Assembly: GCF_905171765.1 (NCBI RefSeq)
Contig: NC_053392.1
Coordinates: 411,732,299 to 411,796,298 of the forward strand
Length of the DNA: 64,000 nt
Direction: 5' to 3'
Source: Bufo bufo
Taxonomy: Eukaryota; Chordata; Amphibia; Anura; Bufonidae
Position numbers and translations under genes: made by a program. Shown here piece after piece: positions 11,673 to 23,654 of the stretch (the first letter of the stretch is position 1; every line of letters begins with the position of its first letter). The notes beneath the pieces were generated by a model, which did no database searches, was not told the origin of the DNA, and saw only the letters and a list, made by a program, of their open reading frames with translations.

Positions 11673-12184
11673 ACTAGTCCCCCTAGAATGCCCCTCTTTT
11701 ATAGGGGTTATGATGTGATACAAAATCCGGTCTGGATCTTCTTGTTCATGGAACCAAATGATAATTAGATATTAATCCCTTATTTGAATATAGTCAATGC
11801 TGCGATGTGTGAATAATACTTTCAACATCAGTTTATAAATATATCTGACAATGTAATTAATCGTAAAATCAAAAGAAACAATAATAATAAAATCTATCAA
11901 AAATAATATCCCAGCATTGTTGTAGCTCAAAATCCCACCATTCAGTTACACAAACTTAGTTGTACTTTCTATTGGTCGACAAAACGCATCAGATCCCATG
12001 CGGTACCGGTGCGGCAATGATGCATTTTTTTGTAAAAATGGCTAAATGGATAATCCACACTTAAACCTCCTATAACTGGGGGTCTGTTATAGCTATAGTA
12101 TACCATATTCAACCTAATGTCCCATCTAAACATAAGTCTGTTTCCTTGCTGTTGGGAAGAACCTCTTAACACAGAAAATACCAA

Positions 12185-12745
12185 TTTGTTTTTCCACCAA
12201 AATACGTCAATAAAGATTTTACCGCATATAACCGTAGCGCTGAACGCTGAATAAAATTTGTTTTTCGACCGAAATACATCAATAAAGATTTTACCACAAA
12301 TATTACTGCAGCGCTGAATGCAGAATATATTTTGCTTTTCTACCGAAATACGTCACTAAAAGTTTTACTGCATATAACTGCAAAAGTGAACGCTGAATAT
12401 ATTTTGTTTTTGTACTGAAATAATAACTGCAGAAGTAAAATGCATATATATTTTTCTTTTTGTACTGAAAAAGGCCAGTAAACGTTTTTAGCAGAAATAA
12501 ATGCACCAGTGAAGTGCGTATTTATTTTTCCTTTTTGTACTGAAGTAGGACACTGAACGCTTTCACCACATATAGCTGCAGTAGTGAAATGCGTGTATAT
12601 CTTTCCTTTTTGGACTGAAATAGACCACTAAACATTTTCAAGACATTTAACCGCCACCGACGTGAACTGAGAATGTATTTTTCTCTTTGTACTGAAATAG
12701 GCCACTAAACGCTTTCAACACAAATAATATATATATATATATATA
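12185..12745. repeat. Tandem array of hAT-C, left segment
   Basis: Degenerate units of about 70 bp with the recurring order TTTGTACTGAAATAGGCCACT, AAACGCTTT, a CACATATAACTGCAG-like core, then GTGAATGCGTATAT. The same units resume at 13685-13858 and 23655-23930, on the other side of two inserted elements, so the array was once continuous. Confidence 0.8.
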
Positions 12746-13684
12746 CAGTACAGACCAAAAGTTTGGACACACCTTCTCATTCAAAGAGTTTTCTTTATTT
12801 TCATGACTATGAAGGCATCAAAACTATGAATTAACACATGTGGAATTATATACATAACAAACAAGTGTGAAACAACTGAAAATATGTCATATTCTAGGTT
12901 CTTCAAAGTAGCCACCTTTTACTTTGATTACTGCTTTGCACACTCTTGGCATTCTCTTGATGAGCTTCAAAAGGTAGTCCCCTGAAATGGTCTTCCAACA
13001 GTCTTGAAGGAGTTCCCAGAGATGCTTAGCACTTGTTGGCCCTTTTGCCTTCACTCTGCGGTCCAGCTCATCCCAAAACATCTCGATTAGGTTCAGGTCC
13101 GGTGACTGTGGAGGCCAGGTCATCTGGCGCAGCACCCCATCACTCTCCTTCATGGTCAAATAGCCCTTACTTTCAAAGTTTTCCCAATTTTTCGGCTGAC
13201 TGACTGACCTTCATTTCTTAAAGTAATGATGGCCACTCGTTTTTCTTTACTTAGCTGCTTTTTTCTTGCCATAATACAAATTCTAACAGTCTATTCAGTA
13301 GGACTATCAGCTGTGTATCCACCTGACTTCTCCTCAATGCAACTGATGGTCCCAACCCCATTTATAAGGTAAGAAATCCCACTTATTAAACCTGACAGGG
13401 CACACCTGTGAAGTGAAAACCATTTCAGGGGACTACCTCTTGAAGCTCATCAAGAGAATGCCAAGAGTGTGCAAAGCAGTAATCAAAGCAAAAGGTGGCT
13501 ACTTTGAAGAACCTAGAATATGACATATTTTCAGTTGTTTCACACTTGTTTGTTATGTATATAATTCCACATGTGTTAATTCATAGTTTTGATGCCTTCA
13601 GTGTGAATCTACAATTTTCATAGTCATGAAAATAAAGAAAACTCTTTGAATGAGAAGGTGTGTCCAAACTTTTGGTCTGTACTG
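12746..13684 (-). mobile_element. Internally deleted Tc1-like element, copy A
   Basis: A 939-bp element bounded by the inverted repeat CAGTACAGACCAAAAGTTTG and its complement, with TA at both flanks (12744-12745 and 13685-13686), as expected for Tc1/mariner. The inverted repeats are long and include the end of the coding region. Only the first and last parts of the transposase gene remain. It sits in a short TA-repeat inside the hAT-C array. Confidence 0.93.
12887..13272 (-). pseudogene. Tc1-like transposase with a large internal deletion, copy A
   Basis: The frame begins at 13272 with MARKKQLSKEKRVAIITLRN, the start of the first helix-turn-helix. After GKTLKV it jumps directly to a stop and then MKESDGVLRQMTWPPQSPDLN-type sequence. 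That segment normally carries the third catalytic residue in SPDLNPIE; here it reads LNLIE, so the Glu is kept. It continues to GGYFEEPRI and a stop. Both catalytic Asp regions are gone, so the element can move only with enzyme supplied elsewhere. The same junction is found in copy B at 37131-37779. Confidence 0.9.
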
Positions 13685-13858
13685 TATATATATTTATTAT
13701 TTTTTTTTTTTTGTACTGAAATACAAAATAACACATATAACCGCTGCACTGACTGACTGCTACAGCCACTACTTCGGTGAACTCCTGCACCACTACTTCT
13801 CAGGCAGGTAGGCTGCTGCAAAGCAGGTGGTCTACCCCGGGCACGTTTGACTCCCAAC
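13685..13858. repeat. hAT-C array segment and hAT-D target site
   Basis: Continuation of the hAT-C array after the Tc1 insertion, changing into CACTACTTCGGTGAACTCCTG-type sequence. The last 8 bp (13851-13858, CTCCCAAC) are the left copy of the hAT-D target duplication. Confidence 0.75.
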
Positions 13859-14010
13859 TAGAGTTGAGCGAACACCTGGATGTTCGGGTTCGAGAAGTTC
13901 GGCCGCACTTCCCGGAAATGTTCGGGTTCGGGATCCGAACCCGACCCGAACTTCGTCCCGAAGCCGAACCCCATTAAAGTCAATGGGGACCTGAACTTTT
14001 CGGCACTAAA
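13859..14010. promoter_or_regulatory. 3' terminal and subterminal block of hAT-D
   Basis: TAGAGTTGAGCGAACACC followed by clustered GTTCGGGTTCG motifs in both orientations and a decayed CCATTAAAGTCAATGG palindrome. It is nearly identical to the matching block of hAT-F (58580-58730) and the reverse complement of those in hAT-A and hAT-B. A likely transposase-binding region (inference). Confidence 0.65.
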
Positions 14011-14154
14011 AAGGCTGTAAAACAGCCCAGGAAAGGGCTAGAGGGCTGCAAAAGGCAGCAAAATGTAGTTAAATCCCCTTCAAACAAATGTGGATAGGGA
14101 AATGAATAAAAATAAATATAAAATAAATAAAAATTAACCAATATCAATTGGAGA

Positions 14155-16305
14155 GAGGTCCCATAGCAAAGAATCAGGCTTCATGTCAGCAGAGAATCAG
14201 TCTTCATGTCATAGCAGAGAATCTGGCTTCACGTCACCCAAAACTGGAACAGTCCATTGTCAGATATTTAGACCCCGGCACCCAGGCAGAGGAGAGAGGT
14301 CCCATAACATAGAATCTGGCTTCATGTCAGCAGAGAATCAGTCTTCATGTCATAGCAGAGAATCAGGCTTCACGTCACCCACCACTGGAACAGTCCATTG
14401 TCAGATATTTAGGCCCCGGCACCCAGGCACAGGAGAGAGGTCCCATAACATAGAATCTGGCTTCATGTCAACGACTCAGCAGAGAATCAGTCTTCATGTC
14501 ATAGCAGAGAATCAGGCTTCATGTCACCCACCACTGGAACAGGCCACTGTCCGATATTTTTAGGCCCCGGCACCCAGACAGAGGAGAGAGGTCCCATAAC
14601 ATAGAATCTGGCTTCATGTCAGCAGAGAATCAGTCTTCATGTCATAGCAGAGAATCATGCTTCACGTCACCCAACATTGGAACAGTCCATTGTCATATAA
14701 TTTAGGCCCCGGCACCCAGACAGAGGAGAGAGGTCCCATAGCAGAGAATCCGGCTTCATGTCAGCAGAGAATCAGTCTTCATGTCATAGCAGAGAATCAT
14801 GCTTCACGTCACCCACCACTGGAACAGTCCATTGTCAGATATTTAGGCCCAGGCACCCAGGCAGAGGAGAGAGGTTCCATAGCAGAGAATCTGGCTTCAT
14901 GTCAGCAGAGAATCAGTCTTCATGTCATAGCAGAGAATCAGGCTTCACGTCACCCACCACTGGAACAGTCCATTGTCACATATTTAGGCCCCGGCACCCA
15001 GACAGAGGAGAGAGGTCCCATAACAGAGATTCAGGCTTCATGTCAGCAGAGAATCAGTCTTCATGTCATAGCAGAGAATCATGCTTCACGTCACCCAACA
15101 TTGGAACAGTCCGTTGTCATATAATTTAGGCCCCGTCACCCAGACAGAGGAGAGAGGTCCCATAACATAGAATCCGGCTTCATGTCAGCAGAGAATCAGT
15201 CTTCATGTCATAGCAGAGAATCAGGCTTCACGTCACCCACCACTGGAACAGTCCATTGTCAGATATTTAGGCCCCGGCACCCAGGCACAGGAGAGAGGTC
15301 CCATAACATAGAATCTGGCTTCATGTCAACGACTCAGCAGAGAATCAGTCTTCATGTCATAGCAGAGAATCAGGCTTCATGTCACCCACCACTGGAACAG
15401 GCCACTGTCCGATATTTTTAGGCCCCGGCACCCAGACAGAGGAGAGAGGTCCCATAACATAGAATCTGGCTTCATGTCAGCAGAGAATCAGTCTTCATGT
15501 CATAGCAGAGAATCATGCTTCACGTCACCCAACACTGGAACAGTCCATTGTCATATAATTTAGGCCCCGGCACCCAGACAGAGGAGAGAGGTCCCATAGC
15601 AGAGAATCCGGCTTCATGTCAGCAGAGAATCAGTCTTCATGTCATAGCAGAGAATCATGCTTCACGTCACCCACCACTGGAACAGTCCATTGTCAGATAT
15701 TTAGGCCCAGGCACCCAGGCAGAGGAGAGAGGTTCCATAGCAGAGAATCTGGCTTCATGTCAGCAGAGAATCAGTCTTCATGTCATAGCAGAGAATCAGG
15801 CTTCACGTCACCCACCACTGGAACAGTCCATTGTCACATATTTAGGCCCCGGCACCCAGACAGAGGAGAGAGGTCCCATAACAGAGATTCAGGCTTCATG
15901 TCAGCAGAGAATCAGTCTTCATGTCATAGCAGAGAATCATGCTTCACGTCACCCAACATTGGAACAGTCCGTTGTCATATAATTTAGGCCCCGGCACCCA
16001 GACAGAGGAGAGAGGTCCCATAACATAGAATCCGGCTTCATGTCAGCAGAGAATCAGTCTTCCTGTCATAGCAGAGAATCATGCATCACGTCACCCAACA
16101 TTAGAACAGTCCATTGTCATATAATTTAGGCCCCGGCACCCAGACAGAGGAGAGAGTTCCCATAACAGTGATTCAGGCTTCATGTCAGCTCACTCAGCAG
16201 AGAATCAGTCTTCATGTCATAGCAGAGAATCAGGCTTCATGTCACCCACCACTGGAACAGGCCAATGTCAGATATTTTTAGGCCCCGGCACCCAGACAGA
16301 GGAGA
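14155..16305. repeat. 141-bp tandem array of hAT-D with an 858-bp higher-order duplication
   Basis: About 15 units containing CACCCACCACTGGAACAG, TTTAGGCCCCGGCACCCAG, GAGGAGAGAGGTCCCATA and GAATCAGTCTTCATGTCATA. The block at about 14310-15167 is repeated almost exactly at about 15168-16025, including a rare insertion (ACGACTCAGCAGAG). Six units were therefore copied together. Confidence 0.93.
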
Positions 16306-16422
16306 GGTTCATTCAACTTTGGGTTGCTCGCAATATAATGGTAAAATGAAAATAAAAATAGGATTGAATGAGGAAGTGCCCTGGAGTACAATAATATATG
16401 GTTAAGGGGAGGTAGTTAATGT

Positions 16423-19400
16423 CTAATCTGCACAAGGGATGTACAGGTCCTGTGGGATCCATGCCTGGTTCATTTTTATGAACGTCAGCTTGTCCACATT
16501 GGCTGTAGACAGGCGGCTGCGTTTGTCTGTAATGACGCCCCCTGCCGTGCTGAATACACGTTCAGACAAAACGCTGGCCGCCGGGCAGGCCAGCACCTCC
16601 AAGGCATAAAAGGCTAGCTCTGGCCACGTGGACAATTTGGAGACCCAGAGGTTGAATGGGGCCGAACCATCGGTCAGTACGTGGAGGGGTGTGCACACGT
16701 ACTGTTCCACCATGTTAGTGAAATGTTGCCTCCTGCTAACACGTTCCGTATCAGGTGGTGGTGCAGTTAGCTGTGGCGTGGTGACAAAATTTTTCCACAT
16801 CTCTGCCATGCTAACCCTGCCCTCAGAGGAGCTGGCCGTGACACAGCTGCGTTGGCGACCTCTTGCTCCTCCTCTGCCTTCGCCTTGGGCTTCCACTTGT
16901 TCCCCTGTGACATTTGGGAATGCTCTCTTGGGAATGCTCTCACGTCTACCAACGTGCGCTTGTACTCGCGCATCTTCCTATCACGCTCCAGTGCAGGAAG
17001 TAAGGTGGGCACATTGTCTTTGTACCGTGGATCCAGCAGGGTGGCAACCCAGTAGTCCGCACACATTAAAATGTAGGCAAATCTGCTGTCGTTGCGCAGG
17101 CACTGCAGCATGTAGTCGCTAATGTGTGCCAGGCTGCCCAGAGGTAAGGACAAGCTGTCCTCTGTGGGAGGCGTATAGTCATCGTCCTGCGTTTCCCCCC
17201 AGCCACGCACCAGTGATGGGCCCGAGCTGCGTTGGGTGCCACCCTGCTGTCAACATGCTTCATCCTCATCCTCCTCCTCCTCGTCCTCCAGTAATGGGCC
17301 CTGTCTGGCCACATTTGTACCTGGCCTCTGCTGTTGCAAAAAAACTCCCTCTGAGTCACTTCGAAGAGACTGGCCTGAAAGTGCTAAAAATGACCCCTCT
17401 TCCTCCTCCTCCTCCTCCTGGGCCACCTCCTCTTCCATCATCGCCCTAAGTGTTTTCTCAAGGAGACATAGAAGTGGTATCGTAACGCTGATAACGGCGT
17501 CATCGCCACTGGCCATGTTGGTGGAGTACTCGAAACAGCGCAACAGGGCACACAGGTCTCGCATGGAGGCCCAGTCATTGGTGGTGAAGTGGGGCTGTTC
17601 CGCAGTGCGACTGACCCATGCGTGCTGCAGCTGAAACTCCACTATGGCCTGCTGCTGCTCGCACAGTCTGTCCAGCATGTGCAAGGTGGAGTTCCACCTG
17701 GTGGGCACGTCGCATATGAGGCGGTGAGCGGGAAGGCCGAAGTTACGCTGTAGCGCAGACAGGCGAGCAGCGGCAGGATGTGAACGCCGGAAGCGCGAAC
17801 AGACGGCCCGCACTTTATGCAGCATCTCTGACATGTCGGGGTAGTTGTGAATGAACTTCTGCACCACCAAATTCAGCACATGTGCCAGGCAAGGGATGTG
17901 CGTCAAACCGGCTAGTCCCAGAGCTGCAACGAGATTTCGCCCATTATCGCACACCACCAGGCCGGGCTTGAGGCTCACCGGCAGCATCCACTCGTCGGTC
18001 TGTTGTTCTATACCCCGCCACAACTCCTGTGCGGTGTGGGGCCTGTCCCCCAAACATATAAGTTTCAGAATGGCCTGCTGACGTTTACCCCGGGCTGTGC
18101 TGAAGTTGGTGGTGAAGGTGTGTGGCTGACTGGATGAGCAGGTGAAAGAAGAGGAGGAGGAAGCCTAGTAGGAGGAGGAGGCGACAGGAGGCAAAGAATG
18201 TTGCCCTGCGATCCTTGGCGGCGGAAGGACGTGCGCCAAACAGCTCTTCGCCTGGGGCCCAGCCGCCACTACATTTAACCAGTGTGCAGTTAGGGAGATA
18301 GCAAGCGACATGAGCTGTTTGAAGCTGTGTGTGTCCACCAGCCTGAATGACAGCATTTCATAGGCCAGTAGTTTAGAAATGCTGGCATTCAGGGCCAGGG
18401 ATCGAGGGTGGCTAGGTTGGAATTTACGCTTTCTCTCAAATGTTTGTGAGATGGAGAGCTGAACGCTGCCGTGTGACATGGTTGAGATGCTTGGTGACGG
18501 AGGTGGTGGTGTTGGTGGTACATCCTGAGCTGCAGGTGCCAACGTTCCTCCAGAGGCGGAGGAAGAGGCCGAGGCGGCGGCAGCAGCAGCAGAAGAGCCA
18601 GAGGCGGCGGCAGCAGCAGAAGAGGCCGAGGCGGCAGCAGCAGAAGAGGTAGCAGGGGGAGCCTGAGTGACTTCCTTGTTTTTAAGGTGTTTACTCCACT
18701 GCAGTTCATGCTTTGCATGCAGGTGCCTGATCATGCAGGTTGTGCTAAGGTTCAGAACGTTAATGCCTCGCTTCAGGCTCTGATGGCACAGCGTGCAAAC
18801 CACTCGGGTCTTGTCGTCAGCACATTGTTTGAAGAACTGCCACGCCAGGGAACTCCTTGAAGCTGCCTTTGGGGTGCTCGGTCCCAGATGGCGGTGGCCA
18901 GTAGCAGACGGACTCTCTTGGCGGCGGGTGTTCTGCTTTTGCCCACTGCTCCCTCTTTTGCTACGCTGTTGGCTCGGTCTCACTACTGCCTCTTCCTCCG
19001 AATTCTGAAAGTCAGTGGCACGAACTTCATTCCATGTGGGGTCTAGGACCTCATCGTCCCCTGCATCGTCTTCCACCCAGTCTTGATCCCTGACCTCCTG
19101 TTCAGTCTGCACACTGCAGAAAGACGCAGCAGTTGGCACCTGTGTTTCGTCATCATCAGAGACGTGCTGAGGTGGTATTCCCATGTCCTCATCATCAGGA
19201 AACATAAGTGGTTGTGCGTTAGTGCATTCTATCTCTTCCACCCCTGGGGAAGGGCTAGGTGGATGCCCTTGGGAAACCCTGCCAGCAGAGTCTTCAAACA
19301 GCATAAAAGACTGCTGCATAACTTGAGGCTCAGACAGTTTCCCTGATATGCATGGGGGTGATGTGACAGACTGATGGGCTTGGTTTTCATGCGCCACCTG

Positions 19401-19610
19401 TACCTGCTCAGGCCTTACCATCCGTAGAACGGCATTGGGCCCCACAAAATATTGCTATAAATTCTGCTGGCTACTGGGACCTGAGGTAGTTGGTTCACTA
19501 GGACGTTTGGCTGTGGCAGAACGGTCACGTCCTCTCCCAGCACCAGAGGGTCCACTAACACCACCACGACCATGTCCGCGTCCGCGTCCCTTACTAGATG
19601 TTTTCCTCAT
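16423..19610 (-). pseudogene. hAT transposase (BED zinc finger), broken copy D
   Basis: Cut-and-paste transposase of the BED-finger hAT group. The likely start is ATG at 19610, giving MRKTSSKGRGRGHGRGG, a basic Arg/Gly-rich head like that of the hAT-E protein. A stop follows near 19456; the frame then runs open to about 18165. Acidic region, then the BED finger around 18740-18870 (VCTLC, HLHAKH), then a Ser/Ala linker from GCC/TCT repeats. Near 18310 a deletion of about 150 bp removes the block that in copy F ends in TTDTWTS, so the first catalytic Asp is lost. The next segment (18053-17250) keeps VVCDNGRNLVAALG with the second Asp and CLAHVLNLVVQ. Acidic insertions follow, then frame breaks near 17230 and 16900. 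The C-terminal part (16896-16423) is intact, with PAASVLSERVFSTAGG and the dimerisation domain. Confidence 0.93.
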
Positions 19611-19749
19611 TGTTACCGTTCACCACAATAAGAAAAAAATTATTTGGCCCAATGTATTAAATTCAAATTCAGGCCTTTTTTTACAGGCATCTAACACTAT
19701 CTGTCTATCTATTTAGGTACCGTATTACACTAATACTTGCACAACAGTA

Positions 19750-22700
19750 AAAACAGATTTAGCTGAATATAAATTGTAGGCCTAGCATTTAGGCGCTGGG
19801 TGACAGGGATACGTTTACGGACAGAATTATTTAAACTTGGAAATGCACGGTAGCGTGTGAAGTTATTGAGGATGACACTATCCGCACCTTCAATCTAATA
19901 TACATTTTATGGATCAATTTAAACTTGGCCTGATACAGCAGAAAAAAGATATTTAGGGGATTGCTAAGTTGGGAATTGTATTCAACCCAGAACAAAAACT
20001 GTGCTTTGGCGGACACTAAATAAATTTACCAGCCTCAGCAATAAACACAGATTGAGCTGAATATAAATTTTAGGCGTATTATTTAGGCGCTGGGTGACAG
20101 GTATACGTTTACGGACAGAATTAGACTTGGATATGCACAGTAGCGTGTGTGTGAAGTTATTAAGAATGACCCTATCAGCACCTTGAATCTAATATACCCT
20201 TTTAGGGATAGATTTAAAGTAGGCATGATACAGCAGAAACCACTAATTTAGAAAATTGCTAGGTTGGGAATTGTATTTCAACCCAGAACAAAAACTGTGC
20301 TTTGACGGACACAAAATAACTTGACCAGCTACAGCAATAGCCACAGATTTAGCTGAATATAAATTTGAGGCCTATTATTTAGGCGCTGGGTGACAGGTAT
20401 ACGTTTATGGACAGAATTAGACTTGGATATGCACAGTAGCGTGTGTGTGAAGTTATTGAGAATGACCCTATCAGCACCTTGAATTTAATATACCCTTTTA
20501 GGGATAGATTTAAAGTAGGCCTGATACAGCAGAAACCACTAATTTAGAAAATTGCTAGGTTGGGAATTGTATTTCAACCCAGAACAAAAACCGTGCTTTG
20601 ACGGACACAAAATAACTTGACAAGCTATAGCAATAGCCACAGATTTAGCTTAATATAAATTTGAGGCCTATTATTTAGGCGCTGGGTGACAGGTATACGT
20701 TTACGGACAGAATTAGACTTGGATATGCACAGTAGCGTGTGTGTGAAGTTATTGAGAATGACCCTATCAGCACCTTGAATCTAATATACCCTTTTAGGGA
20801 TAGATTTAAAGTAGGCCTGATACAGCAGAAACCACTAATTTAGAAAATTGCTAAGTTGGGAATTGTATTTCAACCCAGAACAAAAACTGTGCTTTGACGG
20901 ACACAAAATAACTTGACCAGCTACAGCAATAGCCACAGATTTAGCTGAATATAAATTTGAGGCCTATTATTTAGGCGCTGGGTGACAGGTATACATTTAC
21001 GGACAGAATTAGACTTGGATATGCACAGTAGCGTGTGTGTGAAGTTATTGAGAATGACCCTATCAGCACCTTGAATCTAATATACCCTTTTAGGGATAGA
21101 TTGAAAGTCGGCCTGATACAGCAGAAACCACTAATTTAGAAAATTGCTAGGTTGGGAATTGTATTTCAACCCAGAACAAAAACTGTGCTTTGACGGACAC
21201 AAAATAACTTGACCAGCTACAGCAATAGCCACAGATTTAGCTGAATATAAATTTGAGGCCTATTATTTAGGCGCTGGGTGACAGGTATACGTTTACGGAC
21301 AGAATTAGACTTGGATATGCACAGTAGCGTGTGTGTGAAGTTATTGAGAATGACCCTATCAGCACCTTGAATCTAATATACCCTTTTAGGGATAGATTTA
21401 AAGTAGGCCTGATACAGCAGAAACCACTAATTTAGAAAATTGCTAGGTTGGGAATTGTATTTCAACCCAGATTAAAAACTGTGCTTTGACGGACACAAAA
21501 TAATTTGACCAGCTACAGCAATAGCCACAGATTTAGCTGAATATAAATTTGAGGCCTATTATTTAGGCGCTGGGTGACAGGTATACGTTTACGGACAGAA
21601 TTAGACTTGGATATGCACAGTAGCGTGAGTGTGAAGTTATTGAGAATGACCCTATCAGCACCTTGAATCTAATATACCCTTTTAGGGATAGATTTAAAGT
21701 AGGCCTGATACAGCAGAAACCACTAATTTAGAAAATTGCTAAGTTGGGAATTGTATTTCAACCCAGAACAAAAACTGTGCTTTGACGGACACAAAATAAC
21801 TTGACCAGCTACAGCAATAGCCACAGATTTAGCTGAATATAAATTTGAGGCCTATTATTTAGGCGCTGGGTGACAGGTATACGTTTACGGACAGAATTAG
21901 ACTTGGATATGCACAGTAGCGTGTGTGTGAAGTTATTGAGAATGACCCTATCAGCACCTTGAATCTAATATACCCTTTTAGGGATAGATTGAAAGTAGGC
22001 CTGATACAGCAGAAACCACTAATTTAGAAAATTGCTAGGTTGGGAATTGTATTTCAACCCAGAACAAAAACTGTGCTTTGACGGACACAAAATAACTTGA
22101 CCAGCTACAGCAATAGCCACAGATTTAGCTGAATATAAATTTGAGGCCTATTATTTAGGCGCTGGGTGACAGGTATACGTTTACGGACAGAATTAGACTT
22201 GGATATGCACAGTAGCGTGTGTGTGAAGTTATTGAGAATGACCCTATCAGCACCTTGAATCTAATATACCCTTTTAGGGATAGATTTAAAGTAGGCCTGA
22301 TACAGCAGAAACCACTAATTTAGAAAATTGCTAGGTTGGGAATTGTATTTCAACCCAGAACAAAAACTGTGCTTTGACGGACACAAAATAACTTGACCAG
22401 CTACAGCAATAGCCACAGATTTAGCTGAATATAAATTTGAGGCCTATTATTTAAGCGCTGGGTGACAGGTATACGTTTACGGACAGAATTAGACTTGGAT
22501 ATGCACAGTAGCGTGTGTGTGAAGTTATTGAGAATGACCCTATCAGCTCCTTGAATCTAATATACCCTTTTAGGGAAAGATTTAAAGTAGGCCTGATACA
22601 GCAGAAACCACTAATTTAGAAAATTGCTAGGTTGGGAATTGTATTTCAACCCAGAACAAAAACTGTGCTTTGACGGACACAAAATAACTTGACCAGCTAC

Positions 22701-23175
22701 AGCAATAGCCACAGATTTAGCTGAATATAAATTTGAGGCCTATTATTTAGGCGCTGGGTGACAGGTATACGTTTACGGACAGAATTAGACTTGGATATGC
22801 ACAGTAGCGTTTGTGTGAAGTTATTGAGAATGACCCTATCAGCACCTCGAATCTAGTATACCCTTTTAGGGATAGATTTAAAGTAGGCCTGATACAGCAG
22901 AAACCACTAATTTAGAAAATTGCTAGGTTGGGAATTGTATTTCAACCCAGAACAAAAACTGTGCTTTGACGGACACAAAATAACTTGACCAGCTACAGCA
23001 ATAGCCACAGATTTAGCTGAATATAAATTTGAGGCCTATTATTTAGGCGCTGGGTGACAGGTATACGTTTACGGACAGAATTAGACTTGGATATGCACAG
23101 TAGCGTTTGTGTGAAGTTATTGAGAATGACCCTATCAGCACCTCGAATATAATATACCCTTTTAGGGATAGATTT
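19750..23175. repeat. 296-bp tandem array, about 11.5 copies, 5' side of the hAT-D transposase
   Basis: The motif CAGATTTAGCTGAATATAAA recurs at 20344, 20640, 20936, 21232, 21528, 21824, 22120, 22416, 22712 and 23008, exactly 296 bp apart. Two more divergent copies begin near 19754 and 20048. The inner copies are nearly identical, so the array was homogenised recently. It lies upstream of the transposase start, where the promoter and 5' untranslated region should be. Confidence 0.97.
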
Positions 23176-23179
23176 AAAT

Positions 23180-23345
23180 AACCACACTATTGATGGTTAA
23201 ATGGACTTGATGGCAGCTTGCCCCTGATGTAGGATATAGCAAAAAAATAACCACACTATTGATGGTTAAATGGACTTGGTGACAGCTTGCCCCTGATGTT
23301 GGATATAGCAAAAAATAACCACACTATTGATGGTTAAATGGACTT
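23180..23345. repeat. 68-69-bp tandem repeat, about 2.5 copies
   Basis: ACCACACTATTGATGGTTAA occurs at 23181, near 23250 and near 23318, followed by GGACTTGRTGGCAGCTTGCC. It lies between the 296-bp array and the 5' terminus of hAT-D. The following stretch (23346-23519) shows no repeat or coding signal. Confidence 0.9.
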
Positions 23346-23519
23346 GGTGGCAGCTTGTGCTGGCGCACCACAAGCCACAAAATGGCCGCCTATCACCCCA
23401 GAAAAAAGTGACTGAAAAACGCTCTGGGCAGCCAATAGTAGGCATGGCTGTGATGGCCTCTTGGGGCAAGTAGCATGACGCTTGTTGATTGGCTGCTTTG
23501 CAGCCTTTCAAAAAGCGCC

Positions 23520-23646
23520 AAGAAAGCGGCGAACACCGAACCCGAACCCAGACTTTTACGAAAATGTTCGGGTTCGGGTCCGTGTCACGGACACCCCAAA
23601 ATTCGGTACGAACCCGAACTATACAGTTCGGGTTCGCTCATCCCTA
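23520..23646. promoter_or_regulatory. 5' terminal and subterminal block of hAT-D
   Basis: Several copies of GTTCGGGTTCG or its complement within 125 bp of the end, then TTCGCTCATCCCTA at the terminus. Apart from the terminal 15 bp and this motif the block is unrelated to the other end. The two ends therefore share binding-site-like motifs and not a long inverted repeat. Confidence 0.65.
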
Positions 23647-23654
23647 CTCCCAAC

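Larger units (their letters stand above)
8328..12184 (-). mobile_element. PLE-2: Penelope-like retroelement, 3' part displaced by hAT-B
   Basis: Minus strand. From high to low coordinates: 5' region with a hammerhead ribozyme (11627-11672), a long untranslated stretch (about 10400-11620), a broken ORF (8328-10394), then hAT-B inserted in the ORF at 8327/8328. The segment coding for the end of the reverse transcriptase and the GIY-YIG endonuclease is absent here and should lie left of hAT-B. The 5' boundary is uncertain, between about 11950 and 12184, where the hAT-C array begins. Confidence 0.78.
13859..23646 (-). mobile_element. hAT-D: structurally complete 9788-bp hAT element with internal tandem arrays
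   Basis: Left terminus TAGAGTTGAGCGAAC and right terminus, read inward, TAGGGATGAGCGAAC. The flanking 8-bp CTCCCAAC is identical on both sides (13851-13858 and 23647-23654). This proves the ends of the whole family. Inside, reading the minus strand 5' to 3': subterminal block, 68-bp repeats, a 296-bp array, the transposase gene, the 141-bp array and the second subterminal block. Autonomous hATs are usually about 2.5-5 kb. The excess here is the two arrays, about 5.6 kb together. The transposase is defective, so this copy would now be non-autonomous. Confidence 0.96.

Noticed and set aside
14183..15987. Repeated frames of 120-155 codons in the hAT-D array
   Set aside because: Same 141-bp satellite as elsewhere; duplicated exactly with the 858-bp block; no start context or domain. 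Treated as repeat, not genes.
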